From: Zizania palustris
Taxonomy: Eukaryota > Streptophyta > Magnoliopsida > Poales > Poaceae
DNA: 64,000 bases
Direction of reading: 5' to 3'
Assembly (NCBI GenBank): GCA_019279435.1
Contig: JAAALK010000288.1
Span: 51,961,742 to 52,025,741, forward strand
Below are positions 8,705 to 19,155 of this stretch, piece after piece. Each line of letters starts with the position of its first letter. The stretch's first letter is position 1. The notes beneath the pieces were generated by a model. That model had not been told where the DNA came from. It saw nothing but the letters and a program-made list of their open reading frames with translations, and ran no database searches. The position numbers were made by a program, and so were the translations under genes.

Positions 8705-10690
8705 ATGGCCGGCGAGCCTCCTCCGGCGAGCACCACCTTCTTCTTCTCCACCTCCTCCCCTTTTCGTGGGCTGGGTTCCGCCACCATGGCCGGATCCGCC
8801 CCTCTCCCGACCAGATCCGCTGTCGGGGCGACCGGATCTGCCGCCGCCGGCTTCCCCCCACCGGGGTTCGCCGTCGCCGGACCTCCCCCGCCCTTTCTCG
8901 ACGCCGGCGCCCCTCTCCCGCCCGGATCCGCCGCCGGGGCGGCCCGATCCGGCGCCGCCGAGCTCCCCCCGCCCTTCCTCGACGCCGGCGCCCCTCTCCC
9001 GCCCGGATCCGCCGCCGGGGCGGCCCGATCCGGCGCTGCAGAGCTCCCCCCGCCCTGCCTCGCCGCCGGCGGGGCCGGATCCGCCGCCGCCGGCCCGTAT
9101 TTCGCCGCCGGCCCGCCTGTCCCGCCCGGACCCGACGCCGGGGGGGCCGGATCTGCCGCCCCCGGCCCTCCCCTGGCCCCTACAGGGTCGCCCCCCCTCC
9201 CACCCGCCTGGCCGACCATGGGGGGGCCCCCTCCTGCTGCTGCCGGCCTCGCCTGCCTCCCCCGGGGCCCGAGGGCGCTGCCCCCCCTTCCCCCTGCACT
9301 GTCCTGGCCGACCCCGGGTGGGCCGCCGTCGCTCCTCCCCACCGCCGTGGCCTCGGGCTGGCTGGCCCCTACGGATATGGTGGCTGCCGACGCTGCCCTT
9401 GCTGCCGCCCTTGCCACTGCCAAGACTGCTGCCGCTGCTGCTCGGGCGCGTGAGCGGGCAGCCGCCCTCGCTTGGGAGAATGCTCGCCAGACCGCTGATG
9501 CCCTTGCCCAGCATGTCGCTGAGGCCGAGCATCACCTCAGGGGTGTTGACCCCACTGCCACCGCGGCTCCTGCTGTCGCCGCCGATCCGGATGCCGCACA
9601 GCTTCACGCCCAGGCGGCCGGTGTCCAGAACATCCGGGCGCTGGTGCCTGTCACCCTCGATCCCTCATCGTCCTCCTACGCACGCTGGCGCGACCTGGTG
9701 CTCCTCACCCTCCGGCGCTATGCCATGGACGACCACGTCCTCATCGACACTCCGGTGGTTGCCCAGGGGTCCGTGTGGCGGCGCATGGACAGCGTGGTGC
9801 TGTCATGGATTCTTGGGTCCATTACTGTCGAGCTCCAAGACATCGTGCGGGAACTTGGTGGCACCGCTCGGCAGGCCTGGGTTGCGATCGAGGGGCAGTT
9901 CCTTGGCAACCGCGAGGCTCGTGCTCTCCAATTGGATGCTACCTTCCGCACCTTTGTCCAGGGGGATCTCTCCATCTCGGAGTACTGCCGTCGCATGAAG
10001 GGGATGGCGGATTCCCTTCGTGACCTTGGCGAGCCTGTTGCGGACCGCACTCTTGTCCTCAACATCCTCCGCGGTCTCGGGGACAGCTACACGCATCTCC
10101 GGACATGGATCACGCGGACAGTGCCGTTCCCCTCCTTCCGCAAGGTTCGCGATGACCTTGTACTCGAGGAGCTGACCCGGGGACTCGCTCCCACATCTAC
10201 TACCGCGACTGCTCTAGTCGCCTCCGGCCCCATCCGGCCGGCCTCCCACCCCCAGCCGTCGCCGTCTCCCTCCCTTCTTGGCACTCCTACCGTCGGTTCC
10301 ACCACTAGCGGGGGGGCCGTGGTGGCGATCGCGGTGGCGATCGTCGTCGCCGGGGAGGGGGGCGCCGTGGTGGTACCGGTCGCGCTCCGGCTCCTACATC
10401 CGTCACGCCAGCTCTTGCCGCTGGGAGTGCGCCCTGGCCATCCTTCTCCAACCCATGGACGGGGCGCATTTCCATGTGGCCGGGACAGTTCACTCCTCGG
10501 CCTCCTACCCCTCCTGCGGCCATGCTCACCGGGTGGCCGGTCCCGCCTGCTTCGGCGTGGGGCCCGTGGTCCGGTGGGTGGGATCAGTCGGCCCTCGCAC
10601 AGTCTTTCAACACCATGGCGTTGACTCCGCCGGCCGCCACGGATTGGGTGGCCGACTCGGGTGCTTCCTTCCACACCACTTCCCATGATG
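8705..10690 (+). pseudogene. Copia gag and protease start (copia 2)
   Basis: The gag starts MAGEPPPAS with a long, very GC-rich, proline/alanine-rich head of about 220 residues. An 81-bp direct repeat lies inside it. The copia gag core follows (QNIRALVPVTLD, RQAWVAIEGQFLG, GDLSISEYCRRMKGM, DRTLVLNILRGLGDSY). After residue about 530 the original frame is lost. Another frame then gives an arginine/glycine-rich run and the protease site DWVADSGASFHTT, in which DSG is the catalytic triplet. No CCHC knuckle is seen; the RG-rich run may bind RNA instead. Several long opposite-strand frames here are products of the high GC content. Confidence 0.86.
8888..9049 (+). repeat. 81-bp direct repeat in copia 2 gag
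   Basis: Two adjacent 81-bp units encode PPFLDAGAPLPPG followed by SAAGAARSGAAELP. A third, diverged start follows at 9050. Confidence 0.85.
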
Positions 10691-11534
10691 GTATTATCTC
10701 CTCTCACAGGCCCCCCACCCATCTCACCCTTCTTCCATCATGGTTGGGAATGGCACTTGTCTTCCCGTCACCTCCGTGGGTGATGCGACTCCTTGTGGGT
10801 CTTTTCGCCTGCAAAACATTATTGTTGCTCCTGACATTGTTCACAACTTTCTTTCCATTCGTCAATTCACCACTGATAATTCCTGTTCTGTTGAATTTGA
10901 CTCCTTTGGTTTGACTGTGAAGGATATGACCACCCGGCGTCCTCTTCTCCGCTGTGACAGCACCGGACCCCTCTACACCCTTCGTCTTCCACCTTCCGCT
11001 GCTCCACCTTCGTCCGCCCTTGCCGCCACAGCGTCCTCCACACTCTGGCACCGCCGGCTTGGTCATCCCGGTGTCGACATTTTGGCTCAACTTTGTCGTA
11101 GCTCCTCCATTCCTTGTACTAGGGCTACTAGTGAGCATATTTGTCATGCCTGTCAATTAGGTCATCATGTTCGTCTACATTTTTCTATTTCTTCCTCGCA
11201 TGCTGTTCATGCGTTTGACCTTATTCACTGTGACTTGTGGACCTCATTACTCATGGACGTTTCCTTTGCGGTCCAAGTCGGATGCCTTCCCCACGCTCAC
11301 TCACTTCTTTGCTTGGGTATCTACTCAATTTGGGGTTACTATCAAGGCCGTCCAGTGTGATAATGGTCGTGAGTTTGACAACTCTGCTTCCCGGGCTTTC
11401 TTCCTCTCGAAGGGAGTCCAGTTGCGCATGTCCTGCCCCTATACCTCCCCTCAGAATGGCAAGGCTGAGCGCATGATTCGTACCACTAATAATGTTATGC
11501 GCTCCATGCTCTTTCAGGCTTCGGCTCCCGCTCG
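10691..11534 (+). pseudogene. Copia protease end and integrase, 5' part (copia 2)
   Basis: The frame beginning near 10740 continues the protease (MVGNGTCLPVTSVG, FLSIRQFTTDN). It then gives the pre-integrase zinc region (LWHRRLGHPG, then CHACQLG), followed by the start of the core (DLIHCDLWTS). A deletion removes roughly twenty residues around the first catalytic aspartate strand, and the frame shifts. Another frame carries LRSKSDAFPTLTHFF, CDNGREFDN and NGKAERMIRT, which hold the second aspartate and the glutamate. The CRM-like element cuts the gene after FQASAPAR. Its LTR happens to continue this frame for 79 codons. Confidence 0.86.
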
Positions 11535-12444
11535 TGATGAGGACATCACTTCACATGATACACACATGGAGCCTCCACCTACAATTCAACTACAAGGACC
11601 AATCACACGCGCCCGTGCCCGTCGCTTGAACCATGAGGTTAATTCTTTCCTTAGCAACTATGTTAATATTTGTTGGGACGGGATGCTACTGAATACTAGC
11701 GATATTTTGTTGCTTAGAAACATGGGAGATGGAATAGAAGAATTGGAGTTGAAGACGGAGTCGCACGGATGATTTAAAGTCAAGAATTCGCTGGTTCGGA
11801 CTACATCAACCACCCTGCACCAAAATGGGCATAACTTCCTCATACGAAGTCCGATTGGCGCGTTCTTTGACTTTTTGGAAAGCTGAGGAGAAGACGGATC
11901 GTTTGCCGTTGGTTTCACCTCATTTGGAGTCTCGAGTCGTCCTGTGTATTTAAAACAGTCCTGCGTGACAAAACTGGGCCGTGTTGGCCCATAGTCTGAG
12001 TCTGTACGTCTTCTAGCCCACAGCCCGTGTCTGTTCGCCTTCCACAGGCTGCCGCCCTATATATTCTCACGCCAGCCGCCTCTAGGGTTAGGTTTTGCTT
12101 TGTTTGCATCTACACTTGTTTGTTTAGATCCCGCCTCTTGCACCGGACCGATTGGCTGCTGCATTGGCGTTTGTGAAACCTCACCTTATCTTCGTTTGTC
12201 TGTGATTTGGCATTCGATTTGTATCCTTCCTGTTCTTGCTTGTGTTCTTGGGTTCGCTTGCAGGAATTAGCCTTCGTGGCGAGGTCAATCGCGTCCTACG
12301 TGGTTGATAACCAACGGAGACAGTGGTGTAACGATTGCAAGGTTTTGATCCGCTGGACCGGAGCCTTGAATCGCCAACGTCGAGATTCTCCACCAACCCA
12401 AGTTATCCTTTACCTAGCGGAAGATCGGGACCAATCCCCCACCA
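11535..12444 (+). repeat. 5' LTR of the CRM-like element
   Basis: The 910-bp LTR holds a TATA box (CCTATATATTC) near 12057 and a long transcribed-looking R/U5. Its first 238 bp keep open the same reading that ends the pol frame in the 3' LTR. Confidence 0.93.
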
Positions 12445-12445
12445 G

Positions 12446-12457
12446 TTGGTATCAGAG
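12446..12457 (+). promoter_or_regulatory. Primer-binding site of the CRM-like element
   Basis: TGGTATCAGAGC begins two bases after the LTR and matches the 3' end of initiator tRNA-Met over twelve bases. Confidence 0.9.
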
Positions 12458-13597
12458 CTCAGATTTCCCGTTAGGTAATCTCGATCTGCTTTTGTTTTAC
12501 CCAGAGTCCAGAAAACCGCACCAAAAAAAATTCCCCACCGAGAACCCCTTTGTGCCTTGCGATTTTAATTTCAGTTTTAACTTTGTTGAGTTCGTGTTCT
12601 TGGTCGAGTCTTGTTGCTGGATAGTCATCCCTCTATGTCGTTTGAGTAGTAGTTGTTCTTGTGTCTCAAAAAAAAATTCCCCACCGAAAACCCCCCCCCC
12701 CTTTCCGCAACCCTACTTTGTTTTCCACATCGACTCTTGTGACCCCCCTTCAGTAAAACAGGCATAACTTTTCGCTCGTTTGGCAGAAAAATCTGAAATT
12801 TTTTGAGCGTGTTCCTGACCCAATTTGGGGGGTACCCTAACTCGGTTCCCCAGTTAGCCCTCACCAAAATCGCCAAAAAAATCAGGAAGATAAAGAAAAA
12901 AATTGGACAAAGTTTTTGCTCGCCGTTCAGCGAACTTGTTTGAATTTTTGTGAGCCACATCCCACCTCAGTTGTAGGTGCCAATTTTTGTGGTTGCATCT
13001 CTGGTCATCCTTGTTCAAAAAAAAATAGAGTGAAAAAAAAAGGAAAAAAAATATAAAAAAAAAGAGAAGCGGTCCTGTTAGTTGCTTGTCCGAACTCTTG
13101 TCCGAACTCTTGTCCGATCTCTTGTCCGATCAGAGGCAGGCAGTGGCAATTTCTGCTTGTCCAATCCCTTGTCCGATCTCTTGTCCGATCTGCAGAGAGC
13201 TGAATTTGGCCTGTGTTGCTTCCATTTGAGTTTTGGGCACATAGTTTCCCTCTATTGCTTGAATTTTCACCTTGGGAGCACTAAGGCCAGCAACTTGACG
13301 AGTACTTGGGAATACTTATTGAACTTGGTTTAACTGTTATTATTATCGCTAATCCTTGCTACTCACTTTGCCTTCCAAGCTACACCTTTCTCTTGGTCAG
13401 GACAGGTTCATTTCTTGCAATTGTACACCACCCTCCACTTGGTTCATCACCTGTAGGCCGGTGACCTCACTGCGGCGTGGTAAGAACACTTGCAAGCGTG
13501 GGTAAGGTGCTTGACGGATTGCTTCCACCACACACCCACCACCCCACCTAGCTGTTTTACATAGGATTATTCTTTGTTGTTTTGTCTTTTCACTAAC
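12458..13597 (+). other. Untranslated leader of the CRM-like element
   Basis: This 1.1 kb stretch precedes the gag ATG. It has several A-rich runs (notably 13018-13070) and a 12-bp repeat, GTCCGAACTCTT/GTCCGATCTCTT, about four times at 13090-13133 and again near 13168-13190. No supported coding sequence was found. Confidence 0.7.
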
Positions 13598-14131
13598 ATG
13601 GCAGATAACAGCGGCACCCCTCCATCTGATTTCAATGACTGTGTCTCACGGCGTGCTCTACTAGAGTCTCAGCGGCAGACCCAACATTCCATCGAACGTC
13701 TCGCGCGTACTTTGGCTGACCTAGTGGACCGAATGACTGCCTTGGAAACACGATTGCCTGCTGCACGAGCCAACGATGACCATGTTGAAGAGGAAGACGA
13801 TCATATTGAAGAGGAAGACGACCTATCCTATGCCGGAAACAATGCCATTGACCCTGACGAGGCTGCACATCATCGTTTTCAGTTCAACCGTCAAGGTATG
13901 GGCGGCCACCGCAACCGCCATCCACGAGGTAACAATGACAACCGCAGGAACGATGATCCCTACTCCAAGGTAAAATTTTCAGTACCTCCTTTTGCTGGCA
14001 CCTATGATCCAGATGCATATTTAGATTGGGAGATGTCAGTCGAACAAAAATTTAATGCTCACATGGTTCCTGCTATCCACCGCGTGCACTTAGCTACTAG
14101 TGACTTCACTGGATATGCTCTTCTTTGGTGA
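13598..14131 (+). pseudogene. Gag N-terminal part of the CRM-like element, ended by a point stop
   Basis: It starts MADNSGTPPSDF at the first good ATG after the leader. It has a heptad-like stretch (RQTQHSIERLARTLADLVDRM), an acidic repeat (EEEDDHIEEEDD), then the gag core (YSKVKFSVPPFAG, DPDAYLDWEMSVEQKF). The reading stops at TGA (14129-14131) directly after ALLW. The family has a second tryptophan here, so one TGG to TGA change explains it. The same frame runs on without another stop to 18478. Confidence 0.88.
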
Positions 14132-17100
14132 ACTGAAATAGTTCAGGTTGGCAATGAACCACAAACTTGGGATATGTTAAAACGGCAAATACGTGGTAGA
14201 TGGGTCCCTCCTTCATATAAACGTGATTTGAGAAAAAAATTGCAGCGCCTAAACCAAGGAAATAAATCGGTAGAGGAGTATTATCAGGAGTTGCAAATAG
14301 GTTGCATGCGTGCTGAAATTGAGGAGGACAATGAGGATAAAATGGCCCGTTTTTATGGTGGTTTACGACGTGAAATTCAGGATATCACTGATTATAAAGA
14401 ATACAATACTATCACTCGTCTTTTCCACCTTGCTATGCTTGCAGAAAAAGAATTGCAGGGTCGTCAACAACCACAACGCAGCACGAGGACCAACATTGGT
14501 GGTGCTACTTCACGCTCGAGTGGGCAGCAGCAACGACCACCGCCACCCCCTTCTCGACCGGCGGCTACATCAGCACCTTCTACATCTACAGCCCAGGTTG
14601 AGAGTTCCAAGACTGCAGCATCCAAGGCGCAAGCCAAGCCCACCTCCTCGGCGGCCTTTACTGCACGTTCTGCAGCGATCCAGTGTCACAGATGCAAAGG
14701 ATTTGGCCATGTGATGAAAGACTGCCCTAGTCAGCGGGCTTATATTGCTACGGAAGACGGTGGCTACGTAAGTGCTAGTGATGTTGAAGATGAATATGCA
14801 CTTGCTGCTAACATTGCAGGAGATGATGATACATCCGACGATGACGCTGTTTTTGCGCCGGATGCCTCTGCCGACCTTGAAGCACTTATTGTACAACGTG
14901 TCTTGAGCACTCACATAGAGCAGGACGATCGGGCACAACGGAATAATCTGTTTCAGACCTTCTTCGTCGTCAATGACCGTCGTGTACGTGTCATCATCGA
15001 TAGCGGTAGTTGCAACAATTTGGTGAGCCACGACATGGTAACGAAGCTTCAACTTCCCACATGTGCGCATCCACACCCTTACCATGTGCAATGGTTCAAC
15101 AATAACAGTAAGGTCAAGGTAACACAAACTGCTCACATCAAATTTTCCATTGGTACATACTTTGGAGTTGCTGATTTTTATGTAGTACCAATGCAAGCAT
15201 GTTCTCTGTTACTTGGTAGACCTTGGGAGTATGATACTGATGCTACACACCATGGTAGGAGCAATAAGTACACATTTATGTATAAAGGAAAGAAAGTTAC
15301 ATTGCTTCCTATGACTCCTGCTGAAATTGTGAAATTTGAACAAGAAAAACATGCTAGGGACGCCCAAAAGAGCAAACAACCTTCTGAAAATCAGCAAGTA
15401 GCTAAGACGCTTTTGAGGCAACAGAAAGATAAAATTGCTTCTCCTTCTTCATCACAAGTTATAAATCTGAAAGGACGTGTCATGCTTGCAACTAAAACTG
15501 ACCTTGCTGAAATTTGTGATGATACCCCCTTGCTATATGGCTTGATTTGCACAAACGTGTTGTTTTCACTTGCGAACATTACTAGCTCTGTTCCTGTTGC
15601 AGTCACTGACCTTTTGCAGGAGTTTAAAGATGTTTTTCCTGCTGAGATACCACCCGGGCTGCCACCGATACGCGGCATCGAGCACCAAATTGATTTGGTC
15701 CCGGGAGCGTCTCTTCCTAATCGTGCAGCGTACCGCACCAATCCGGAGGAGACAAAAGAAATTGAGCGCCAAGTACAGGACCTTCTTGATCGTGGGTACG
15801 TCCGTGAAAGCCTTAGTCTGTGTGCAGTACCCGTTCTTTTGGTACCTAAGAAAGATGGTAGTTGGCGCATGTGTGTTGATTGTCGTGGTATTAATAATAT
15901 CACCATTCGATATCGACACCCTATTCCTAGATTGGATGACATGCTTGATGAGCTTAGTGGTGCCATTATTTTTTCTAAGATCGATCTCTGTAGTGGCTAC
16001 CACCAAATTCGCATGAAACTAGGTGATGAATGGAAAACTGCTTTTAAAACAAAGTTTGGATTATATGAGTGGCTTGTCATGCCTTTTGGACTTACTAATG
16101 CACCTAGTACCTTCATGCGCTTGATAAATGAAGTCCTACGGCACTTTATAGGACGCTTTGTGGTTGTATACTTTGATGATATCTTGGTTTATAGCAAGTC
16201 TCTCACTGAACATGTTGAACACCTACGTGCTGTTTTTTCTGTCCTCCGTGAGGCTAGAATGTTTGGTAACCTTGAGAAGTGCACGTTTTGCACGGATCGA
16301 GTTGTGTTTTTTGGATATGTTGTCACTTCACAGGGTATTGAGGTTGACGCGGCAAAGGTAGAAGCAATCAACAGCTGGCCGCAACCCCAAACTATCACAC
16401 AGGTACGTAGTTTTCTTGGTCTTGCAGGTTTCTACCGGCGTTTTGTGAAAGATTTCAGCACCATAGCCGGTCCTTTACATGAGTTGACCAAGAAGGGAGT
16501 TACTTTTACTTGGGAACCAGCACAAGAACAAGCTTTTGCCACACTCAAGGATCGCCTTACACATGCACCTCTACTTCAGTTACCCGACTTCGGTAAGCCT
16601 TTTGAGTTAGAATGTGACGCTAGTGGTTTTGGATTAGGAGGTGTGCTGCTACAAGGAGGTAAACCCGTGGCCTATTTTAGTGAGAAATTACATGGCCCAC
16701 AGTTGAACTATTCTACCTATGATAAGAAATTATATGCCTTAGTGCGTGTGCTTGAAACTTGGCAACATTACCTTTTGCCTAAGGAGTTTATTATTCATTC
16801 GGATCATGAAACATTGAAGCATATACGTAGTCAAGCAAATCTGAATAAACGACATGCTAAATGGGTAGAATTTATTGAAACTTTTCCATATATCATTAAG
16901 CATAAGAAAGGGAAAGATAATGTGATTGCCGATGCTTTATCTAGACGTTATACATTGCTTTCTCAACTTGATTATAAGATCTTTGGTTTAGAAACATTGA
17001 AGGACATGTATGCTATTGATTTGGACTTCAAAGATGCCTTTGCAAATTGTACAAATGACCGTGCTTGGAACAAATATGTGCTGAATAATGGATATCTTTT

Positions 17101-18478
17101 TCGTGCTAACAAGTTATGTGTGCCGGCTAGCTCTCTTCGCTTGTTGTTATTGCAGGAAGCACATGGTGGTGGTTTGATGGGTCATTTTGGATCAAAGAAA
17201 ACCGAAGATGTGCTGTCCACACACTTCTATTGGCCTAGGATGAGACGAGATGTTGAGCGCTATGTGGCACGATGCACTACTTGCAATAAAGCTAAGTCCC
17301 GTCTAAACCCACATGGTCTTTATATGCCTCTGCCCGTTCCTAGTGTACCTTGGGAGGATATTTCTATGGATTTTGTGTTAGGATTACCTAGAACTAGGAG
17401 GGGGAGAGATAGTATTTTTGTGGTGGTAGATCGTTTCTCTAAAATGGCGCATTTTATACCTTGTCACAAGAGCGACGATGCTACAAATGTTGCTGATTTG
17501 TTTTTCAGAGAGGTCGTACGCTTGCATGGAGTTCCCAATACCATCGTTTCAGATCGTGATGCCAAATTCTTAAGTCATTTTTGGAGGACGTTGTGGCATA
17601 AGTTGGGGACGAAGCTGTTGTTTTCTACTACTTGTCACCCCCAAACGGATGGACAAACGAAGGTCGTCAACCGCACATTGTCCACCATGTTGAGGGCTGT
17701 TTTGAAGACCAACTTGAAGCTTTGGGAAGAGTGTCTACCTCATATTGAGTTTACATATAATAGGTCAGTACACTCCACTACTAAGGTAAGTCCGTTTCAA
17801 GTGGTCTATGGCTTTAATCCACGTGCTCCCATTGATTTGCTACCATTACCACTATCTGAAAAATTGAATTTTGATGCTACTACACGTGCTGAATTATTAC
17901 TTAAGATGCATGAAACTACTAAAGCAAACATAGAGAAAATGAATGAGAAATATCGTGCTTATGGTAGTAAGGGTAGAAAAGAGATAACATTTGAACCGGG
18001 TGATCTTGTTTGGTTGCACTTGCGCAAGGATCGTTTTCCTGATTTACGAAAGTCTAAATTGATGCCCCGTGCTGATGGTCCTTTCCGTGTGCTTGAGAAG
18101 ATAAATGACAATGCATATAAGCTTGAGTTGCCTGCAGCTTTTGGGGTTAGTCCCACATTTAACATTTCAGATTTAAAGCCCTATTTGGGAGATGATGATG
18201 AGCTTGAGTCGAGGACGACTCCAATTCAAGAGGGGGAGGATGATGAGGACATCACTTCACATGATACACACATGGAGCCTCCACCTACAATTCAACTACA
18301 AGGACCAATCACACGCGCCCGTGCCCGTCGCTTGAACCATGAGGTTAATTCTTTCCTTAGCAACTATGTTAATATTTGTTTGGACGGGATGCTACTGAAT
18401 ACTAGCGATATTTTGTTGCTTAGGAACATGGGAGATGGAATAGAAGAATTGGAGTTGAAGACGGAGTCGCACGGATGA
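14132..18478 (+). pseudogene. Gag C-terminus, protease, RT, RNase H, integrase and LTR-encoded tail (CRM-like)
   Basis: The first ATG is at 14174 (residue 1 here). In order: gag core end; CCHC knuckle CHRCKGFGHVMKDC (about 175-188); protease VIIDSGSCNN (about 275); RT with CVDCRGINN, the GLYEWLVMPFGLTNAP block and YFDDILVYS (about 665-673); RNase H ECDASGFGLGG and SDHETL; integrase zinc region (HFGSKKTED through CTTC), core MDFVLGL and SDRD (Asp 1127). The third catalytic residue is lysine at codon 1163 (17660-17662) in DGQTKVV, where the family has glutamate, so integrase should be dead. The last 79 codons (GPITRARARRLNHEV and onward) lie in the 3' LTR. Confidence 0.92.
18230..18240 (+). promoter_or_regulatory. 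Polypurine tract inside the CRM-like pol frame
   Basis: GAGGGGGAGGA precedes the 3' LTR. It is at once coding (EGEDD) and the plus-strand primer tract. Confidence 0.88.
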
Positions 18479-19150
18479 TTTGAAGTCAAGAATTCGCTGG
18501 TTCGGACTACATCAACCACCCTGCACCAAAATGGGCATAACTTCCTCATACGAAGTCCGATTGGCGCGTTCTTTGACTTTTTGGAAAGCTGAGGAGAAGA
18601 CGGATCGTTTGCCGTTGGTTTCACCTCATTTGGAGTCTCGAGTCGTCCTGTGTATTTAAAACAGTCCTGCGTGACAGAACTGGGCCGTGTTGGCCCATAG
18701 TCTGAGTCTGTACGTCTTCTAGCCCACAGCCCGTGTCTGTTCGCCTTCCATAGGTTGCCGCCCTATATATTCTCACGCCAGCCGCCTCTAGGGTTAGGTT
18801 TTGCTTTGTTTGCATCTACACTTGTGTGTTTAGATCACGCCTCTTGCACCGGACCGATTGGCTGCTGCATTGGCGTTTGTGAAACCTCACCTTATCTTCG
18901 TTTGTCTGTGATTTGGCATTCGATTTGTATCCTTCCTGTTCTTGCTTGTGTTCTTGGGTTCGCTTGCAGGAATTAGCCTTCGTGGCGAGGTCAATCGCGT
19001 CCTACGTGGTTGATAACCAACGGAGACAGTGGTGTAACGATTGCAAGGTTTTGATCCGCTGGACCGGAGCCTTGAATCGCCAACGTCGAGATTCTCCACC
19101 AACCCAAGTTATCCTTTACCTAGCGGAAGATCGGGACCAATCCCCCACCA
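18241..19150 (+). repeat. 3' LTR of the CRM-like element
   Basis: It is a 910-bp copy of 11535-12444 with about eight substitutions and no indels. Unlike most gypsy LTRs its 5' end is coding for the element's own protein. Confidence 0.93.
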
Positions 19151-19155
19151 GCTCG

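Larger units (their letters stand above)
11535..19150 (+). mobile_element. CRM/CRR-like centromeric chromovirus, nearly complete
   Basis: Identical-length LTRs (910 bp) with TG...CA ends and a perfect target duplication GCTCG (11530-11534 and 19151-19155) bound a 7.6 kb gypsy element. It has one gag-pol reading frame, a perfect iMet primer site and a GAGGGGGAGGA tract. Two features point to the CRM clade: LTRs starting TGATGAGGACATC, and a pol frame that runs on into the 3' LTR. In that clade the extension carries the C-terminal targeting region. The assignment is from memory of the family, not a tree. LTRs differ at about 8 of 910 sites, so insertion was recent. Two point changes disable it: a stop in gag and loss of the integrase glutamate. 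Confidence 0.88.

Noticed and set aside
8639..9607. Long minus-strand open frames (322 and 258 codons) opposite copia 2 gag
   Set aside because: The region is extremely GC-rich and codes for gag on the plus strand. The antisense frames are glycine/arginine-rich without domains, as expected when stops are rare.
12625..12960. Minus-strand open frame in the leader of the CRM-like element
   Set aside because: It covers a low-complexity A/T- and C-run-rich leader; no homologous domain and no conserved start.
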